NCBI RefSeq assembly: GCF_021130785.1
Contig: NC_060213.1
Span: forward strand, 70,638,001 to 70,702,000
Direction: 5' to 3'
Length of the DNA: 64,000 nucleotides
From: Homalodisca vitripennis
Taxonomy: Eukaryota; Arthropoda; Insecta; Hemiptera; Cicadellidae
The notes beneath the pieces were generated by a model, which saw only the letters and a list, made by a program, of their open reading frames with translations, was not told where the DNA came from and did not search any database. The first letter of the stretch is position 1, and the number at the start of each line of letters is the position of its first letter. A program made the translations under genes and the position numbers. Below are positions 12,541 to 24,898 of this stretch, in pieces.

Positions 12541-14392
12541 ATATTATAATTTAATGAAGATAATTTATACTTAAATTTGGTGAAATACTTTAATATCTAT
12601 AATCATAAAATATCATATGATAGTATACTTTTTAAGGATATTAATTAATTTTTGAAATTGGTTAACTGATCATGGATCTTATTAACTGTAAAATTTATTG
12701 TTATATTTTTTAAACTCTTTGGAAAGACTTTTACTGAATAAGTTTACTGTTTTTGTTGTAAATGTAAAATAAAAATGATTAAAAGGAACAGTGAAAAGAA
12801 AATTATCTAAAACACTTTTGCAATACACACTTAGATATCAGTATTAATTACTAGTATATATATTTACTACACCACTAAAAATGTGTGCTAAAGTACTTTT
12901 CAAATGTTACACAACAGCACGGTTATCACATTAATATAAATTGTGGTTTTTATTAAAGAACCGTACCTACCGACTGGGGTGTAGAAGAATACCTTGTGCC
13001 CATGGTAAATCTATGGGGGCAACTTGCTTGTATGCTCAAAAATAATTAACAAACTTTTTACGGCTTTTTACAAATTCCAGATATGTGCAGGTTGCAGATA
13101 TGGACAATATTTTACTATTGCTCCATTTTTTTATTCTATTACACCAATTAAAATGTATTTCCTATTTAATATCTAGAGTCACAAGTGTGAGTAAACTGCT
13201 TCAGAGTTAGTTCCATTTATGATTAACTACTGTCTTGTAGACATGTTGCGGTTATATTTATATATAAATTTTAATGACTACAACAAATCATTTATACATG
13301 TTTATTCAGTTCAACGGCATAACCATTTTAAAGAATTATTAAATACACTGTGAACATTTGTATAAAATAACTAAACAGGTAACTATACTTCCATAATTTT
13401 GAATCTAGGTCTAATGATAAAATTAGGTTATTAAATATATGCAAGCTTGCAAAGATAGAAAATATAGAAATTAGATGATATTTTTTATGGAATTCATTTT
13501 TGTACATACTTAATTACTGTGGATTTTTTAAGAACTTACGTGAAACGTTCTAGTGCAAAGTGAATTGTGTTCAGATCTGTTAGTGGATGGGTGGAAAGAG
13601 ATAAAAAAACCTTTGTTTAGTGAAGCTGGTGTAAATGAATCTGAATCTGGCCGTTGTTTTTGTCAAGAATATGGTTTGTTAACTCTATTTAATTGCACAT
13701 TAGGCTATCTATTCTTACATCTCTATGGAACTTACAGATGAATTGCGTTTATGTTTAAAACAGTTTGTATGTTATCTTACTGTTCTTTGACTATATATTC
13801 TTAAGTGAACAACACCCCACTTTGCAAAATCCTTTGAATGAGAATATCAGTAGTTTTGAGAAACTGCTATAAATAATATTTTGAAATCGTTCAAGGAGAG
13901 TAAGCTATGGTAATTTATCCTTTGTTGAACAATCATGTTATAGAGATATTTCTACGAATAAGCAACATAGCCAGTTACTTTTTGTATTAGGTTACCATAG
14001 AACTGCAAGTTCTTTAACATTTTATAATAAATCTGAAAATAAACTGCTTGGTAGACTTGTAGATCATCCAAATTACGTATTTTAAAATTTGACGGCTTAA
14101 TTAAAAATATATTTATAAGTTTGAACTGTAAAAATATTTAAGAGAAATCGCATAAATATTGTTTAATATAAGTAGTTCTTAAATTATTTCATTCCAAACG
14201 ATATTCGTATTGGCTTATAATCTTAAAAACTTGAGTTCAGATGATTTCCCAGTGAATCACCTACAGTGAAGTGGGGACATGTATCCTACTCTCGGCATGA
14301 GACATATAGAGAGGGTGGTGGGTGAGAGAGGGTGTGAAATGTTGACATAGGTGGAGGGTTCTTCAAGTCTACAGTTCCTTAGTGTAAACAAA

Positions 14393-14404
14393 ATGGGTAA
14401 ACCT
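14393..14404 (+). other. Weak candidate: start codon followed by a perfect splice donor
   Basis: ACAAAATGGGTAAACCTGTA then AGTA gives a good start context, four codons (Met-Gly-Lys-Pro) and then GTAAGT, a consensus 5' splice site. It follows a GC-richer block (14260-14390). Met-Gly-Lys-Pro is how insect ribosomal protein S23 begins, but nothing that encodes the rest of that protein appears downstream in the window. It may well be chance. Confidence 0.1.
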
Positions 14405-17400
14405 GTAAGTACAGTATTATATAAAGGTCGTTGATGACGGAAATTGTAGCTAAAGATATTTACCGTGGAATAAACTATGTGTTATTGTTAAATTTAAAAT
14501 TTCTATACAATGCATGGCATGGAAAAATTTTCATTTGAAACTGCTATAATGTAAACATTATTAATGGTATTTAAATAATCTCGTATAATATTATAGGACC
14601 TTGGATATTTGTTTCATTCAGGATACCTTCACTTAATAAAAAAAACATAATCTAATGTTTGATGTTTTTTAGTAATCTTTAAGATGGTCAGGGAGAAACA
14701 AAGATGTGAGGATATTTTTTTTTTATAGAATGCATTTACGAGACTTCAAACTAATAATATAAACGCTCCCTATCGCTGATCCTGTATTTGCACAACTCTG
14801 CAGGTAAGATATATAAAACTAATTACAAAGATGTTGTATGTTTTTAAGATCAAAACAATTTGTCATTAAACTGTTTATTTATTTGAGCGTGAAGTACCCA
14901 GAAAGTTTGTTTTTTAATTTGGCTATTGAATGTTTGGATATTTCCTTAAACATTTGTAAGGTTGTGGTTGTTGTAGAATTATTAAAGTAACATTAGAAAT
15001 CAGAATTGTTTATTACTAGGGAGGATTTTAGTTGAAAGATGAGGGGCGTTGCTCTTCCCTGGCCAGCATTGAGGGTGGAACTGAGTTGGCTTCCCTTCCG
15101 TTTCCAAGCATTACGTTGAGATATAGCCTTATTTTATGCCTTCCTTACGTTTTTCGGAAATAGGTTGACCTATCTTTTATACGATTCTGAATATCCTGGA
15201 TCTATGGAGGCAAGCAAAAAAGTCTACAACTATTTGCAATGATAAGTTTCCCAGATTTCATTGTCTATAGTATACATAATAAAAAAAAAAAAAATTAAAG
15301 CAATATATTAAAAAAATATTTTGTTTTCTTAGACGAAAATGAAATGTTATATATAGGAGAAGTGATTTTTATGATTAATCAGTTTCAAAAAAATTTACAA
15401 TTTCTTACCATTAAAGTTCATTTCGATTGTAACCAACGCCCTTACCTATTTTATGTTATAAAATAGATAAATTTTACTTCAATGTACATATTAAATTTAG
15501 TTTAATAAATTAAGAGTAGCAAACTGACTTGAACATGCTTTTACATTATTGTGTATTGATCCTGTAACTTTTACCTTGTAATTGGCTTTTTGTTTAAAAA
15601 TCGTCATTAAAATTCCACATAACTTTTAGAATCTAAATGGTAAATTTATTTATTAGGGTATCATCTCAATTATCAAAATTTTCTTTATTTGAATCAAACT
15701 GTACTTAAGGGCGAATTTAGGCCCCATAGGCCCTGTCCTAATATCCTCAAGTTACGTCAAGTCAAAACTAAGATATATGATACCGAGAATGCCACAAATC
15801 CTTCTCAACAAATGTTGCTCGCAAAACGGCCGCGTATTTGCGGTATAACAAATACAAATTAAGAAGCTTTCAAGAACCGAGACATTCTTAACCAGAAGCA
15901 GGTGTATCTGCTCTGCTGGCTTCCACAATCTACAAAAAAGAAATAAAAAGGAAGAACCTTAATTAAACTTAATCATTCACTGTACAATAAGTTAGTATTC
16001 ATTATTAAAAGAATTAATCGGCGTATTGATTATTTATTTATGCGAACCATGTATACTTTCGGATAAAGGCTTGCCGGATTTAGTATCGAGGCTAAGACAT
16101 AATAATATAGTCTAATATCCATTTAAATCATCCCTGAAGTGATTGTTTAAATTAGAGTTATTTACAGAAAACATTGAGCATTCCTGAGGATTTGTTTTAC
16201 CGTACTTATTCAAATATGAAATATACCGTATGTGTAAAGGCGAGAGTCATAACAATGCTAAGCCAAAATTTAATTAACTTCAGAATCTTGTACCATTTGT
16301 TGTAAAACATTTAACGAACATTTTTTAAATAAAACATATAGTTTTGGTTCGAATGCGGAAGTTCTTTATATTAAAACTGCAAATACTAGTTAGAATATAG
16401 AAAAATGCTAGATTAGATTGTAACAACATTTTTCTTATTTGAGGCTTCTTTTAGTACAGGGAAATCAGATATATTATTATAAGAGTGTGTGTTCTTATTT
16501 ATATATCAGTTAGGGTTCGAATACAAGGAGATACGTTATGGTTCAGCCTTACTCCATTTCCTCCTTTTTCTTAGAGCAGTGACTGTATTTCTGCCACTGT
16601 TACATACATCTCTCCTGAATTCTGGAGTCATGTTTGTCTGAAAATGTAAAAAAATAATAGGTGACGGAAAAGCTCAAAAATTTACTCTTCACCATTGTTT
16701 CGAGGTCAGAGGACTCTTACAATAAAATAAATAGTTGTAATGGATGAAGAAGATGTATTCTCCACTGTCTCAAGAGTGCACTGCGAGTGAACCGGAGGCC
16801 TTAAGTCGACATTACAGTTGAATAAGCCCTTCCACAACCATAAGCTATCGTTTTAACTTATCGTTATTTCTACGTTTTTAAAACAAGTATTCTACGTAAA
16901 CTTTGTTATTGACGGATAAATGATTTGAAAGAATAATGATTTTGGGTATGATTGTATTTGCCAGTCTTCATTGGCTTGGTGGTTCGGAATGCGGTTGTTT
17001 AGTGAGCCTGGTTATTTGCAGACGATACTTTTGCATTTTACTCACAGCCAAACTTGGTCATTAGGATTGTTTGGTGTATTTTTGGAACTTGCATTGTTTT
17101 TGAACCTAATTTTGGAAAAGTCTGTCACATTTTTTAATTTGAGTTTTTATGAAGTAAAATTATGTCTTACAAGATTTTACATATAAAGAGATAACAAATT
17201 TACGTATCTCGAAACGTAGTGCTTTTTATTTAATTTAGTATAAGATTAAAAAATAGCAAATGTCTGACAACCTGCTATTCGTTCAAGATCAAGATTTTCT
17301 ATGGAAAATTGGTTTGCATTGACTTATCAGGTACGTAGTATGTGTTTTGCTTATCATTCTAAAGTGGAGAAAATATGTGTAACAGTGTTAGATCACCTTA

Positions 17401-17566
17401 AGCCTTTATCTTAACAGAAGCCTTTTAAAAATGTAATCTGCCCACACCTCGATATTTCGTTTCAGCACAACTCTCTACTGCAAGTCTTTAGCATTTAGGC
17501 GAGCACTTTAAGTTTGCCGTGAAAACTAAATTCTGGTCTCATAAGTGTCTGCTAAATGCATTGTGT

Positions 17567-17700
17567 CTCACCGTCGTACGTAGACAAAAATCAGCCTTAA
17601 TTGTCTGTTAGGATATCATTAGAACAGTTTAATAAAGCATTGCTTCGAAAGTGAGTTATTTTTAAATAATTTCTCCATCTCCTAACTTCCGTTAAGTTTG
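17567..17700 (+). repeat. Local repeat D, copy 1
   Basis: The order of blocks CACCGTCGTACG, CTGTTAGGA-ATCATTA, TTTTTAAATAATT and CTCC-TC-TCCTAAC is repeated 556 bp downstream at 18127-18250, with moderate divergence. A short hairpin (ATATCGTC/GACGATAT) follows at about 17760-17777. Nature unknown. Confidence 0.6.
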
Positions 17701-18126
17701 CGCATCTTTATAAACGAAGTTTCATGCAAAAAATTGAATGTGAGTCCGAATCCTTTCGAGATATCGTCCTGACGATATATCCAAAATTAAGAAAATTATT
17801 AATGCAAGGACACGCAATTTCGGTTGGACTTTCCAATGTTGTGAAAATTAGTCTGTACAGAATATTTTTAGTATAGTTTTTACATTTAGAAGTTACTGAT
17901 GTTATATTAGAAAAATATCACTTTGTTGCAACCGTAGTTATTAGACACAAAATTTAATCGATCAAAAGTTTGTATTGCAATAAGGTTGTATTTCTGTTCA
18001 TTACACGTCTAATTTACAACATATTTTTACAAAAGAAGTGGTATTTTTCACAAAATAGGGGAGTTACTAGCAACGCACATATGCCATATACGAGTTCATG
18101 TAATAGTTTTGTTAGATTATGCTTCA

Positions 18127-18250
18127 TCATCGTCACACGATAAGTCAGGCTGAACGGGCTGTTAGGAAATCATTATAAGTTAAATAACCACATTGTTTTC
18201 AAAGCGGTACTTTTAAAAATAATTGCTCCGTCCTCCTAACATACGTTTCT
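18127..18250 (+). repeat. Local repeat D, copy 2
   Basis: Diverged direct copy of 17567-17700 (CATCGTCACACG, CTGTTAGGAAATCATTA, TTTTAAAAATAATTGCTCC, GTCCTCCTAAC). Lies just upstream of the LTR element. Confidence 0.6.
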
Positions 18251-18556
18251 GTTCCTGACATTTGTGTCATGGTTACTTAATGATATAAAAATGTTATATA
18301 TTTTAACCTATTAATAATTTATATCATACAAATGGGTTTCCATTTTTCTTAATTCGACTCATGCCTATATACCAATGGTATATATTTTAAACATATATTT
18401 TTTACCTTCCTTTTCTCATTGCGCATTGTTTCCTTAATATAACTTGATACCCTAATGTAACTTATCTATTACGTTTTATAAAGTTATGTATCAATAACTT
18501 ATATGGTCCAGGATAGTCATTATCGGGTTTTAATCCATTTTTAAACGGTGTACCTA

Positions 18557-19402
18557 TGAGCCGGTTCTATACCTATATCTCCCCGGCTCATGTGTGTGTT
18601 TATATAGTGTGTGTGTGGTTTTTTTGGCTGGCAGAGGCGACTGGTCCTTTTGGAAGGCGTTTGGCTCTTTCCGGCAGTGTGGCTAAAAGACTCCGAGGCC
18701 GTGCTGTTAATAGTTAGGAGGCAGGCTCCAGTTTAAGTTAATTTTGTTTAAATTAAGTGTTTGGTTTGTTTGCTGAGCATTTCTCTCGATCTAACATGTG
18801 CTGCGCTAAGTTGGAAGGCCCCTACACTGATGAGGTCCAAGGGATGAAGTGTTTTTTCCTGTCATATCTCCATCATGCAGTGGTCGCAGAGAAACTTCGC
18901 TTTGCGCTAGCTGCTGAAGGACGGCCACATGATTGGAATACCTACTATTCAACACACCTGTGATACCCTGTGATATTGGTTATTGTGGCATTTTATTATA
19001 GATTATATTTTGTTATTTAGGTTTTAATTTAGTTTTAGAATATTATTTAGTTATTTTTGGTTTCATTAGGAGCCCGCCTAGCCGAAGGATACCGGGTGGA
19101 ATTGGCATTTCTTGTTTTCTCAAATTTTGGCATTTCTAATTTTTGTATGCAGGTGCACGCTGACGGAGATTGTTTGAGATATATACTGCAGCAACTTTTA
19201 TTTTTTTTAATTTTATAGTAGATATATTATACATAATTTTATTGACAGATATGGCCTGTGTTTCGAAGTAAATGAAACCTGGTATGTCTGACCACGGTGT
19301 TCCTTTTTTTACCTAGTTTTTTTGTATCTGGCATCCCGTTCGCCGCCGCATGGGCGCGCGCTTCCCTGTGTTTGCTGTGGGTGTGCGGGCGGCCCGATGG
19401 GC
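18557..19402 (+). repeat. 5' LTR
   Basis: Begins TGAGCCGGTTCTATACC and ends just before the PBS-like TGGTATCA. It carries landmarks shared with the 3' LTR: CTTTCCGGCAG, GATGAGGTCCAAGGGATG, GAAGGACGGCCAC, AAGGATACCGGGTGGAATTG, TGACGGAGATTGTTTGAGAT and GACCACGGTGTTC. The motif CATTAGGAGCC...GATACCGGGTGGAATTGG also recurs once inside the element at 19527-19570. Open frames within it (18757-18963) are not genes. Confidence 0.85.
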
Positions 19403-19428
19403 TGGTATCAAATGGTAGCAGAGCGTGG
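19403..19428 (+). other. Primer-binding-site-like sequence
   Basis: TGGTATCAAATGGTAGCAGA begins immediately after the 5' LTR. It looks like two overlapping versions of a TGGTATCAGAGC/TGGTAGCAGAGC-type PBS, as expected for a Met-tRNA-like primer. The exact tRNA is not resolved. Confidence 0.5.
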
Positions 19429-20096
19429 TTAGTTGCTCTCCCTCTCGCTGTCTACTCAGTTCTGGTTTTGTTTGTTGGTGTAGGTTAGTGTTAGGTAGGG
19501 GGAGGTTAGAGTACACAACCTTTTCATTAGGAGCCTCTGCCCTAGCACAGGATACCGGGTGGAATTGGTTTTAGTGTCTTGCTTCCTGCAGGACTTACCC
19601 TTTGCAGGGGCAGGGGACTCTCTAAATTGTTAACCGCTAAATTTATCTAACTGTACTTCTACTTCTACACCCTATCAATGTGTTGTTTTGTCATATTTAT
19701 TGCTTCTGTGTTTGTAGGTTGTGGTTAGTGCTTGTATATTGCAGGGGTATCTCCTTTTATTAGGTGGCAGGTATTGAGTTCTTCACTTGGACCTTCGTCA
19801 GTGTACGGCTTTTTGTGGCTAGTCCACTTAGGTTACTAAGTAATTTTTGCGTATACCGCTTTGTTGTTTATTGTTTATTTATTGTCTTAATTGTTGGTAT
19901 GGGCTTTTTCTCTGGTGCCTGAAACATCTACGCAAGCCCGAGTGGGTTTTTGAGGGTCCTGGCGAGAGGACAGAAAGCCCGAGGCAGAAGTGAGGGCATT
20001 AAGAGTCAATTACGGGCTTGGTATAGCGTTGGGACCGCAGCTGGAATGCAGAGTTCCAAACTAACACAGAATTTGCAGTTTTGTAAAACCCGGAAG

Positions 20097-21298
20097 ATGG
20101 AGGAATTGGAAGACGATATTAATTTTGAGTCACTTCCCATGTCCGGGTCAGCAAAGGCTTGATTGCATTCTCTGCTTTTACATTGGCGTGACAGAATAGT
20201 TTTTCTTATGTCGGCTCCTTAGTTTAGTCTCTGATATTAAATGGTTGGGGGCTTTATTTCGGCGTAATATAAATTAAAACAAGCCCTCAGATGGTTGAGT
20301 GTGGTTGCGCTCGGTGTGAAGGAGAAGGGGGGTACTATTTACGCTGTTCACTCCAACGGAGGTTCCCACTACCATTACTTTTGCTAACCATCACACCGGC
20401 TCTTTCTTTCGAGCCTCCCTAGAGTTACTTATGTCTCCGAGGGGTAGTGGCCCTCCTGAAGCGGCCTTGGTGAGGCGTCATCTATAGTTGTGCCTTCCTT
20501 TTCTAGCTTTGGCAAATGCCTATCCTTTGGGGAGTGTGTTACAACACTTCCCCAGAGAGATGGACTTGACACTAATTTAATTAGCCATTTTCTTCTGGAA
20601 AGTTTTTTTAAGCTGATGAGAATTTTCCTGGTATGTCCAGATGCCATGCTTTTGCAGATTGTAGGCGCGTTTTCCTTATAGGCCCCTTTTTGATCGCCTT
20701 GTAGACTGCCTTAGAGAGGGGCCACCTTTGACCAGTTCCACGCCGAGGTCTTGGAGAGTTCTTTGTACCTGCTCGGGTTAGGGAGCGTCTTGGCGGGGTG
20801 AGAACGCGTTTACCGTCTCAGGCACCAGACGAGACGTTGAGGCCATTTTGTCGGGGAGATACGGGATGTAGCCGGGTGTTGCGCTTGGCTTGAGCGAAAC
20901 GGAGTTGGTGTGAGCCGTATTTTGGAGGGCATTTAACCTGAAGATCGCTCCCGTTTGATTTTTTGTAGCCGTTCCCGCATCTTTTGCGGATTTGGACGCC
21001 TCTCCTCATCTCTAGAGGGGTTCAGGTTGCGGATGATTCAAAGGGAGGCCACATGTCGAGGCATCTTCCTCACTTTGCCTCCGGGGCCGTCCATGCTCCG
21101 GTGCAGTCTGAGCCAGCAGCTGCTCCTTTCCCGTAGGCAGGCCTTCCTACCTGTTATGGCTGCAAGCAAGTGGGATCAATTTAGACAGTTTTGTTCACTT
21201 AATAAGAAAAATCTAGTAAGTTGCGGAACGAGAAAGCCCGGACTCGTGCGTAAAGGTAATTTTGCTAAGGGCAAATATGTACCTAATTTTGATGGGTA
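20097..21298 (+). pseudogene. gag remnant of the LTR element
   Basis: A start at 20097 (MEELEDDINFESLPMSGS) opens the likely gag, which runs out of frame after 22 codons. Capsid homology is not readable by eye. At 21152-21194 a retroviral-type zinc knuckle is legible across one frameshift: Cys-Tyr-Gly-Cys-Lys-Gln-Val-Gly, then Phe-Arg-Gln-Phe-Cys, with Gln where His is expected. A basic stretch (NKKNLVSCGTRKPGLVRKGN) follows, as is usual after the knuckle. The function would be capsid assembly and RNA packaging; this copy cannot make the protein. Confidence 0.6.
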
Positions 21299-21447
21299 AA
21301 AGGGTGCTGGTTTTAATACAGAACAGAAAGAAAAACAGGAAAGAAATAGAACTTCGGGGACAGTTATCATCGTTGGCCGAGAGGGGAGTTGCTGCTCGGC
21401 TGCGCAGGGAGTAAGGGCTGCCCGCTCAATGCCCACAATGGATGTTG

Positions 21448-21600
21448 CTTGTGGGGAATGTGGGGCAGAAGGCCCTGGTTGATTCTGGGTCAGCCCGCAG
21501 CCTGATTTCTTTGTCGTTTTTTTGAAGATCTAAAAATCCTCTGGGCTAATACGGACAGGATTGAGCTTAGTTAACTTATCTGACTGGAACTGCTTCACGC
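21448..21600 (+). pseudogene. Aspartic protease remnant of the LTR element
   Basis: The frame through 21472-21510 reads ALVDSGSARSLIS, the D-S/T-G catalytic loop of a retrotransposon aspartic protease, which would cleave the polyprotein. It lies 280 bp after the zinc knuckle and before RT, as in Ty3/Gypsy. The reading frame is lost on both sides within 50 codons. Confidence 0.6.
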
Positions 21601-22139
21601 CACACCTTTACCTATTATTGTAGTGCCCAGATTCACATCAAAATTAATATTTCTCTTTGGATTGGAGCTTTTGGTGGCTAAGGACCTGACTTTTCCTTTC
21701 ATCTTGGGAGAGCGATTTTTATTCGGAAAAACTGGCATGATTTTGATTTGGCTCCAGTTCATGTTTTCTTTGCTTTTTCGCCTGGCGGGGCGCTCGTTGA
21801 CCCTTTTCTGTTGTCGGTCTCGTGGGACTGCTTGCCTTAGAGATGGAAGATAAGGAGCTTGATCCTCATGACCAACTAGGACATCTTACGCCGAAAGAGG
21901 CTGAGGACATAGTGGCCAGGATTTGTTCCAGTTTTCCTGAGTCCTTACTGACAAACTGGGTACGTCCAATCTCTTTGGAATACGAGGATTCGTCTTCAGA
22001 CACTCCCGTCCTGTACGTTTCCCATCCATATATAGCTTGCTCCGCCAAGATGGAGATTCTGAGAAATATGATTGATGACTTTACTTATGAGAGGGGTTAT
22101 CGAGCGTCTGCTCAAATTTTTCATAGTCCAGCGTTTTAG

Positions 22140-23010
22140 TGCGAAAACTAAATGGGAAATCCAGATTGGTGGGATTATCGAAAGATCAATTGCTCAGATA
22201 GGATATGACTCCGTGCCTCTCCCGATTTGCATTCTGCTTTCAGACTGGTTTGGTGAAGGCCCAGAGTATTTCTCCATTTTTGATCTTAACCTGGCATACC
22301 ATCAGATTCCACTAAAACACGGAGGTCTCGACCTCTCACTGCTTTTTGTGTGCCTTGGAATTTTGTACAGTGCACCCGTGTGCCAATGGGCTTGTGCTGG
22401 TGGGGGCCTACGCCCAGACACTCACCAGACTCATGGATTCTATCTTTCATGTTGGTCAAATTTAAAGTTCGATTGTTTCAACTATCTGGTTGACCTGCTT
22501 GATGTACGTGGAGAGTTATGAGGAGCACTTGGACTCATCTAGAGGAAGTTTGCTAACTAGGCTGCGGGATGGAGTTGGCCTTACGTCTCAATCCTGAAAA
22601 GTGAGTTTTTTGCTCAGCCTGAAATATCGTTTCCTGGGTCATCTTGTCTCTTCTCGAGGTGTTTGTATTGATCCAGAGAAGAACCCCAGGCAATCAGGGG
22701 AGCTTTCTCCTCCTTAGGATGCCAAGGGTATTGCCGCCACGTTTGTGGTGGAAGGATAAATTTTTATCGTCGTTCATCCCAATGTTGCTGAAGTGGCGGC
22801 CCCTCTGAAACTCTCTTAGGAAAAAGGGTTGCCATAGTTTAAGTTTGAGTGGGGTGAAGCGCTACCAGATGCTTTTGAGCAGACTGAAAGAGGCAGTCGA
22901 TGCGCCTCAGTCTTGGCTATGCCTGATTTCAGTCGTAAGTTCGTCTTTGCAAAATGATGCTTCTTCCTTAGCCGTTGATGCTGTTTTATCGTCACGGAAG
23001 TAGTGGTATC
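22140..23010 (+). pseudogene. Reverse transcriptase and RNase H remnant of the LTR element
   Basis: 22267-22314 translates YFSIFDLNLAYHQIPL, the first catalytic-Asp block of Ty3/Gypsy RT. The Y-x-D-D box would be at 22483-22500, which reads Tyr-Leu-Val-Asp-Leu-Leu, so the first catalytic Asp of the pair is Val here. Other RT pieces (FLGHLVSSRG-like at about 22632-22665, FYRRFIPNVAEVAAPL-like at 22760-22810) sit in different frames. NDASSLAVDAVLS at 22950-22992 is the start of RNase H. At least five small frameshifts separate these blocks. Confidence 0.75.
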
Positions 23011-23569
23011 CGGCAGCCCATAAGACTTCATGCTTCACGCACGTTAACCCCTTGTGAGGAAGTAGAGTTGTTCTGTTTATGAGTGGAATTTTGGCTGTCG
23101 TGTTTGGAATTAACAAGTTCAGGACGTTACCTGACATAAAGAATTTTTGTGGAAACCGACACCAGGCACTTTTCTTGGCTCCTTGCCCACCCCCGTCAAG
23201 CTCGGGAGATTGGTCGCGGGGTAGTCAATTTCTGCCCTTAAGTTCACAGTGCAGCACGTGCGAGGCACAAAATTCATAGCGGACACTCTGTCACGCGATG
23301 TATCACTTTACCCAACCGCCACCAGAATTTATCAGAGCCGCCATGTTGTGCAGTGCTCCTAGATTTTCCTCTGGCATTTTACGGACATTGTTACACACAA
23401 CTTAAGGATCCCGAGATGACTGCCTATCATCAATGAGCTTGAAAAACGGAGGTGCCACCTCCTTATTTTCTGTTCCGTGGTGCTCTATGCTGCCTTGACA
23501 TAGCAGCGGAGGAAAAACGCCTTAAGTTAGTGCTGCCAAGCTTTCTTGTAACCGCATGGTTCTTTCAGT

Positions 23570-24530
23570 ATTTTCATTCTTCTCTGTGGAGGTGGACATT
23601 TGGAATTCATAAGACCATCGCGAAGATTAGGGATCAGTTCATATGGAAAGGTATGGGACGGGATATTGCCGCTCGTCGAGTTACGTTCTTGTGAACTGTG
23701 CTCGTAAGCAAACCCGCTCAAAATACCAAGTGGGTCTTTTGTCATCTGAAGGGTGGCGGAAAAAACCTTTGGAGAAGGTTTTTCATTGACTATGGTTGGG
23801 CCTCTCCGTCGTAGCAGTCCGGAAATTAAGTTCCTACTTGTTTGTGTGGATGCCTTTCTCCAGTTTGTTTGGTTGTTCCCATTGCGGAGTGCTACCGCGC
23901 AGCTCACGGTGCAAGCACTTCGTAACACATGTCTTTCATCACTTTGGAATCCCCGCCACCTTAGTTTCGTAATGGGTTCACAGTTTGTCTCCAATATCTT
24001 TAAAAGAATGTGCTTTGGGCACGGAATCCGCCATGTGACATACTCCCCTTTCTATCCTCCAACTTCTCACGACGGAACCGGTTTAATCGCACTCTTCGAT
24101 ATGCGCTCTATTGCCTTTCATGCGGGAAAATCATAGACACCTGGGATCAACAATACTTGGATCCAATTGCCTTTAAATACGGCCCAGCATGTGAAAGTCT
24201 CACAAGGCGGTACCTTTCGAAGTATTATTTGGCTTTCACGCCAAACAAACCCTTTGGCAAACTTTGGAAAATTAGCGATCTTCTGCCACCTCCTTGGGTA
24301 TCTCCCGATGGAAAGCCACTTGGGAGGCAGCAGGCGGGAATCTCATTCGGGCTAGGGAGTTAGTAAGGAGGAAGTACACCGAGGTTTCGTATTGCCAATC
24401 CCTTCCGGTGGGGGATCTAGTTTACTGGCAAGGCTCACCAGTCAGGTTGGTGGTGGATAAAAGAGCTGCTAAACTTTGCTACAGGTGGACTGGTCCCACC
24501 GGCATCTTGAAGTTTTCTGACTCGCGGTGA
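23570..24530 (+). pseudogene. Integrase remnant of the LTR element
   Basis: The HHCC zinc-binding region is visible at 23587-23700 (H-F-G-I-H-K-T, IAKIRDQFIWKGMGRDIAAR, then a damaged Cys pair). The core begins near 23780 with FIDY-then-VGPLRRSS, followed by KFLLVCVDAF and VWLFPLRSATAQLTVQALRN, typical of Gypsy integrases. GSQFVSNIFKRM (about 23970-24010) marks the second catalytic region, but the Asp preceding Asn-Gly is not legible. A C-terminal stretch VGDLVYWQGSP (24410-24440) resembles the GPY/F-type chromatin-binding end. The pieces lie in three frames. Confidence 0.7.
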
Positions 24531-24879
24531 CTGCCCGTCTGGAGAGATCCTCAGTTCCGGGTAAGATTTTCAGGAAGGCGCACATATCCCATCTGAAGCC
24601 TTGCCGGAGTCATTCGTGATTTCTCCCTTAGGTCTGTGCGGGAGGGTTTTAGGTCAAGAGGCCCTGATCACCTTGCTCCTTCTTCCGATCCAAGGTTCCT
24701 GTTGTTCTTCTTTTGTACCCACAACTACTCCTTGGAGGGTTCTTGCCTCCCAACTGGATTTTCTTGTATTCCCTTCTGCAGGACTTAAGGGTTTCGGTTT
24801 ATATTTCTTCGACCAAATTGGGGGGAGAGGCATTTCGTTTGGTTTCTTCATTTTGAAAGAAATTAACAGAGGGTGTCTC

Positions 24880-24898
24880 CTTTTGGGGGGGGGAAGTC
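24880..24898 (+). other. Polypurine tract before the 3' LTR
   Basis: CTTTTGGGGGGGGGAAG ends right at the 3' LTR start. It would prime plus-strand DNA synthesis. The nine-G run is a likely spot for length errors. Confidence 0.65.

Larger units (their letters stand above)
11307..17566. other. AT-rich intergenic DNA, no firm gene
   Basis: Open frames are all under about 105 codons and look random (for example 12055-12366 on the minus strand). Two small curiosities are listed separately (12489-12540 and 14393-14404). Near 15030-15120 there is a GC-richer patch with no domain I recognise. An uninterrupted A run of about 14 lies near 15283. Confidence 0.5.

Noticed and set aside
16505..16530. B-box-like GGTTCGAATAC
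   Set aside because: No A-box at the proper distance and no foldable tRNA; single-motif chance match.
19297..19516. Overlapping sense and antisense frames in the 5' LTR
   Set aside because: Located in LTR and leader DNA; no homology and not conserved in the 3' LTR.
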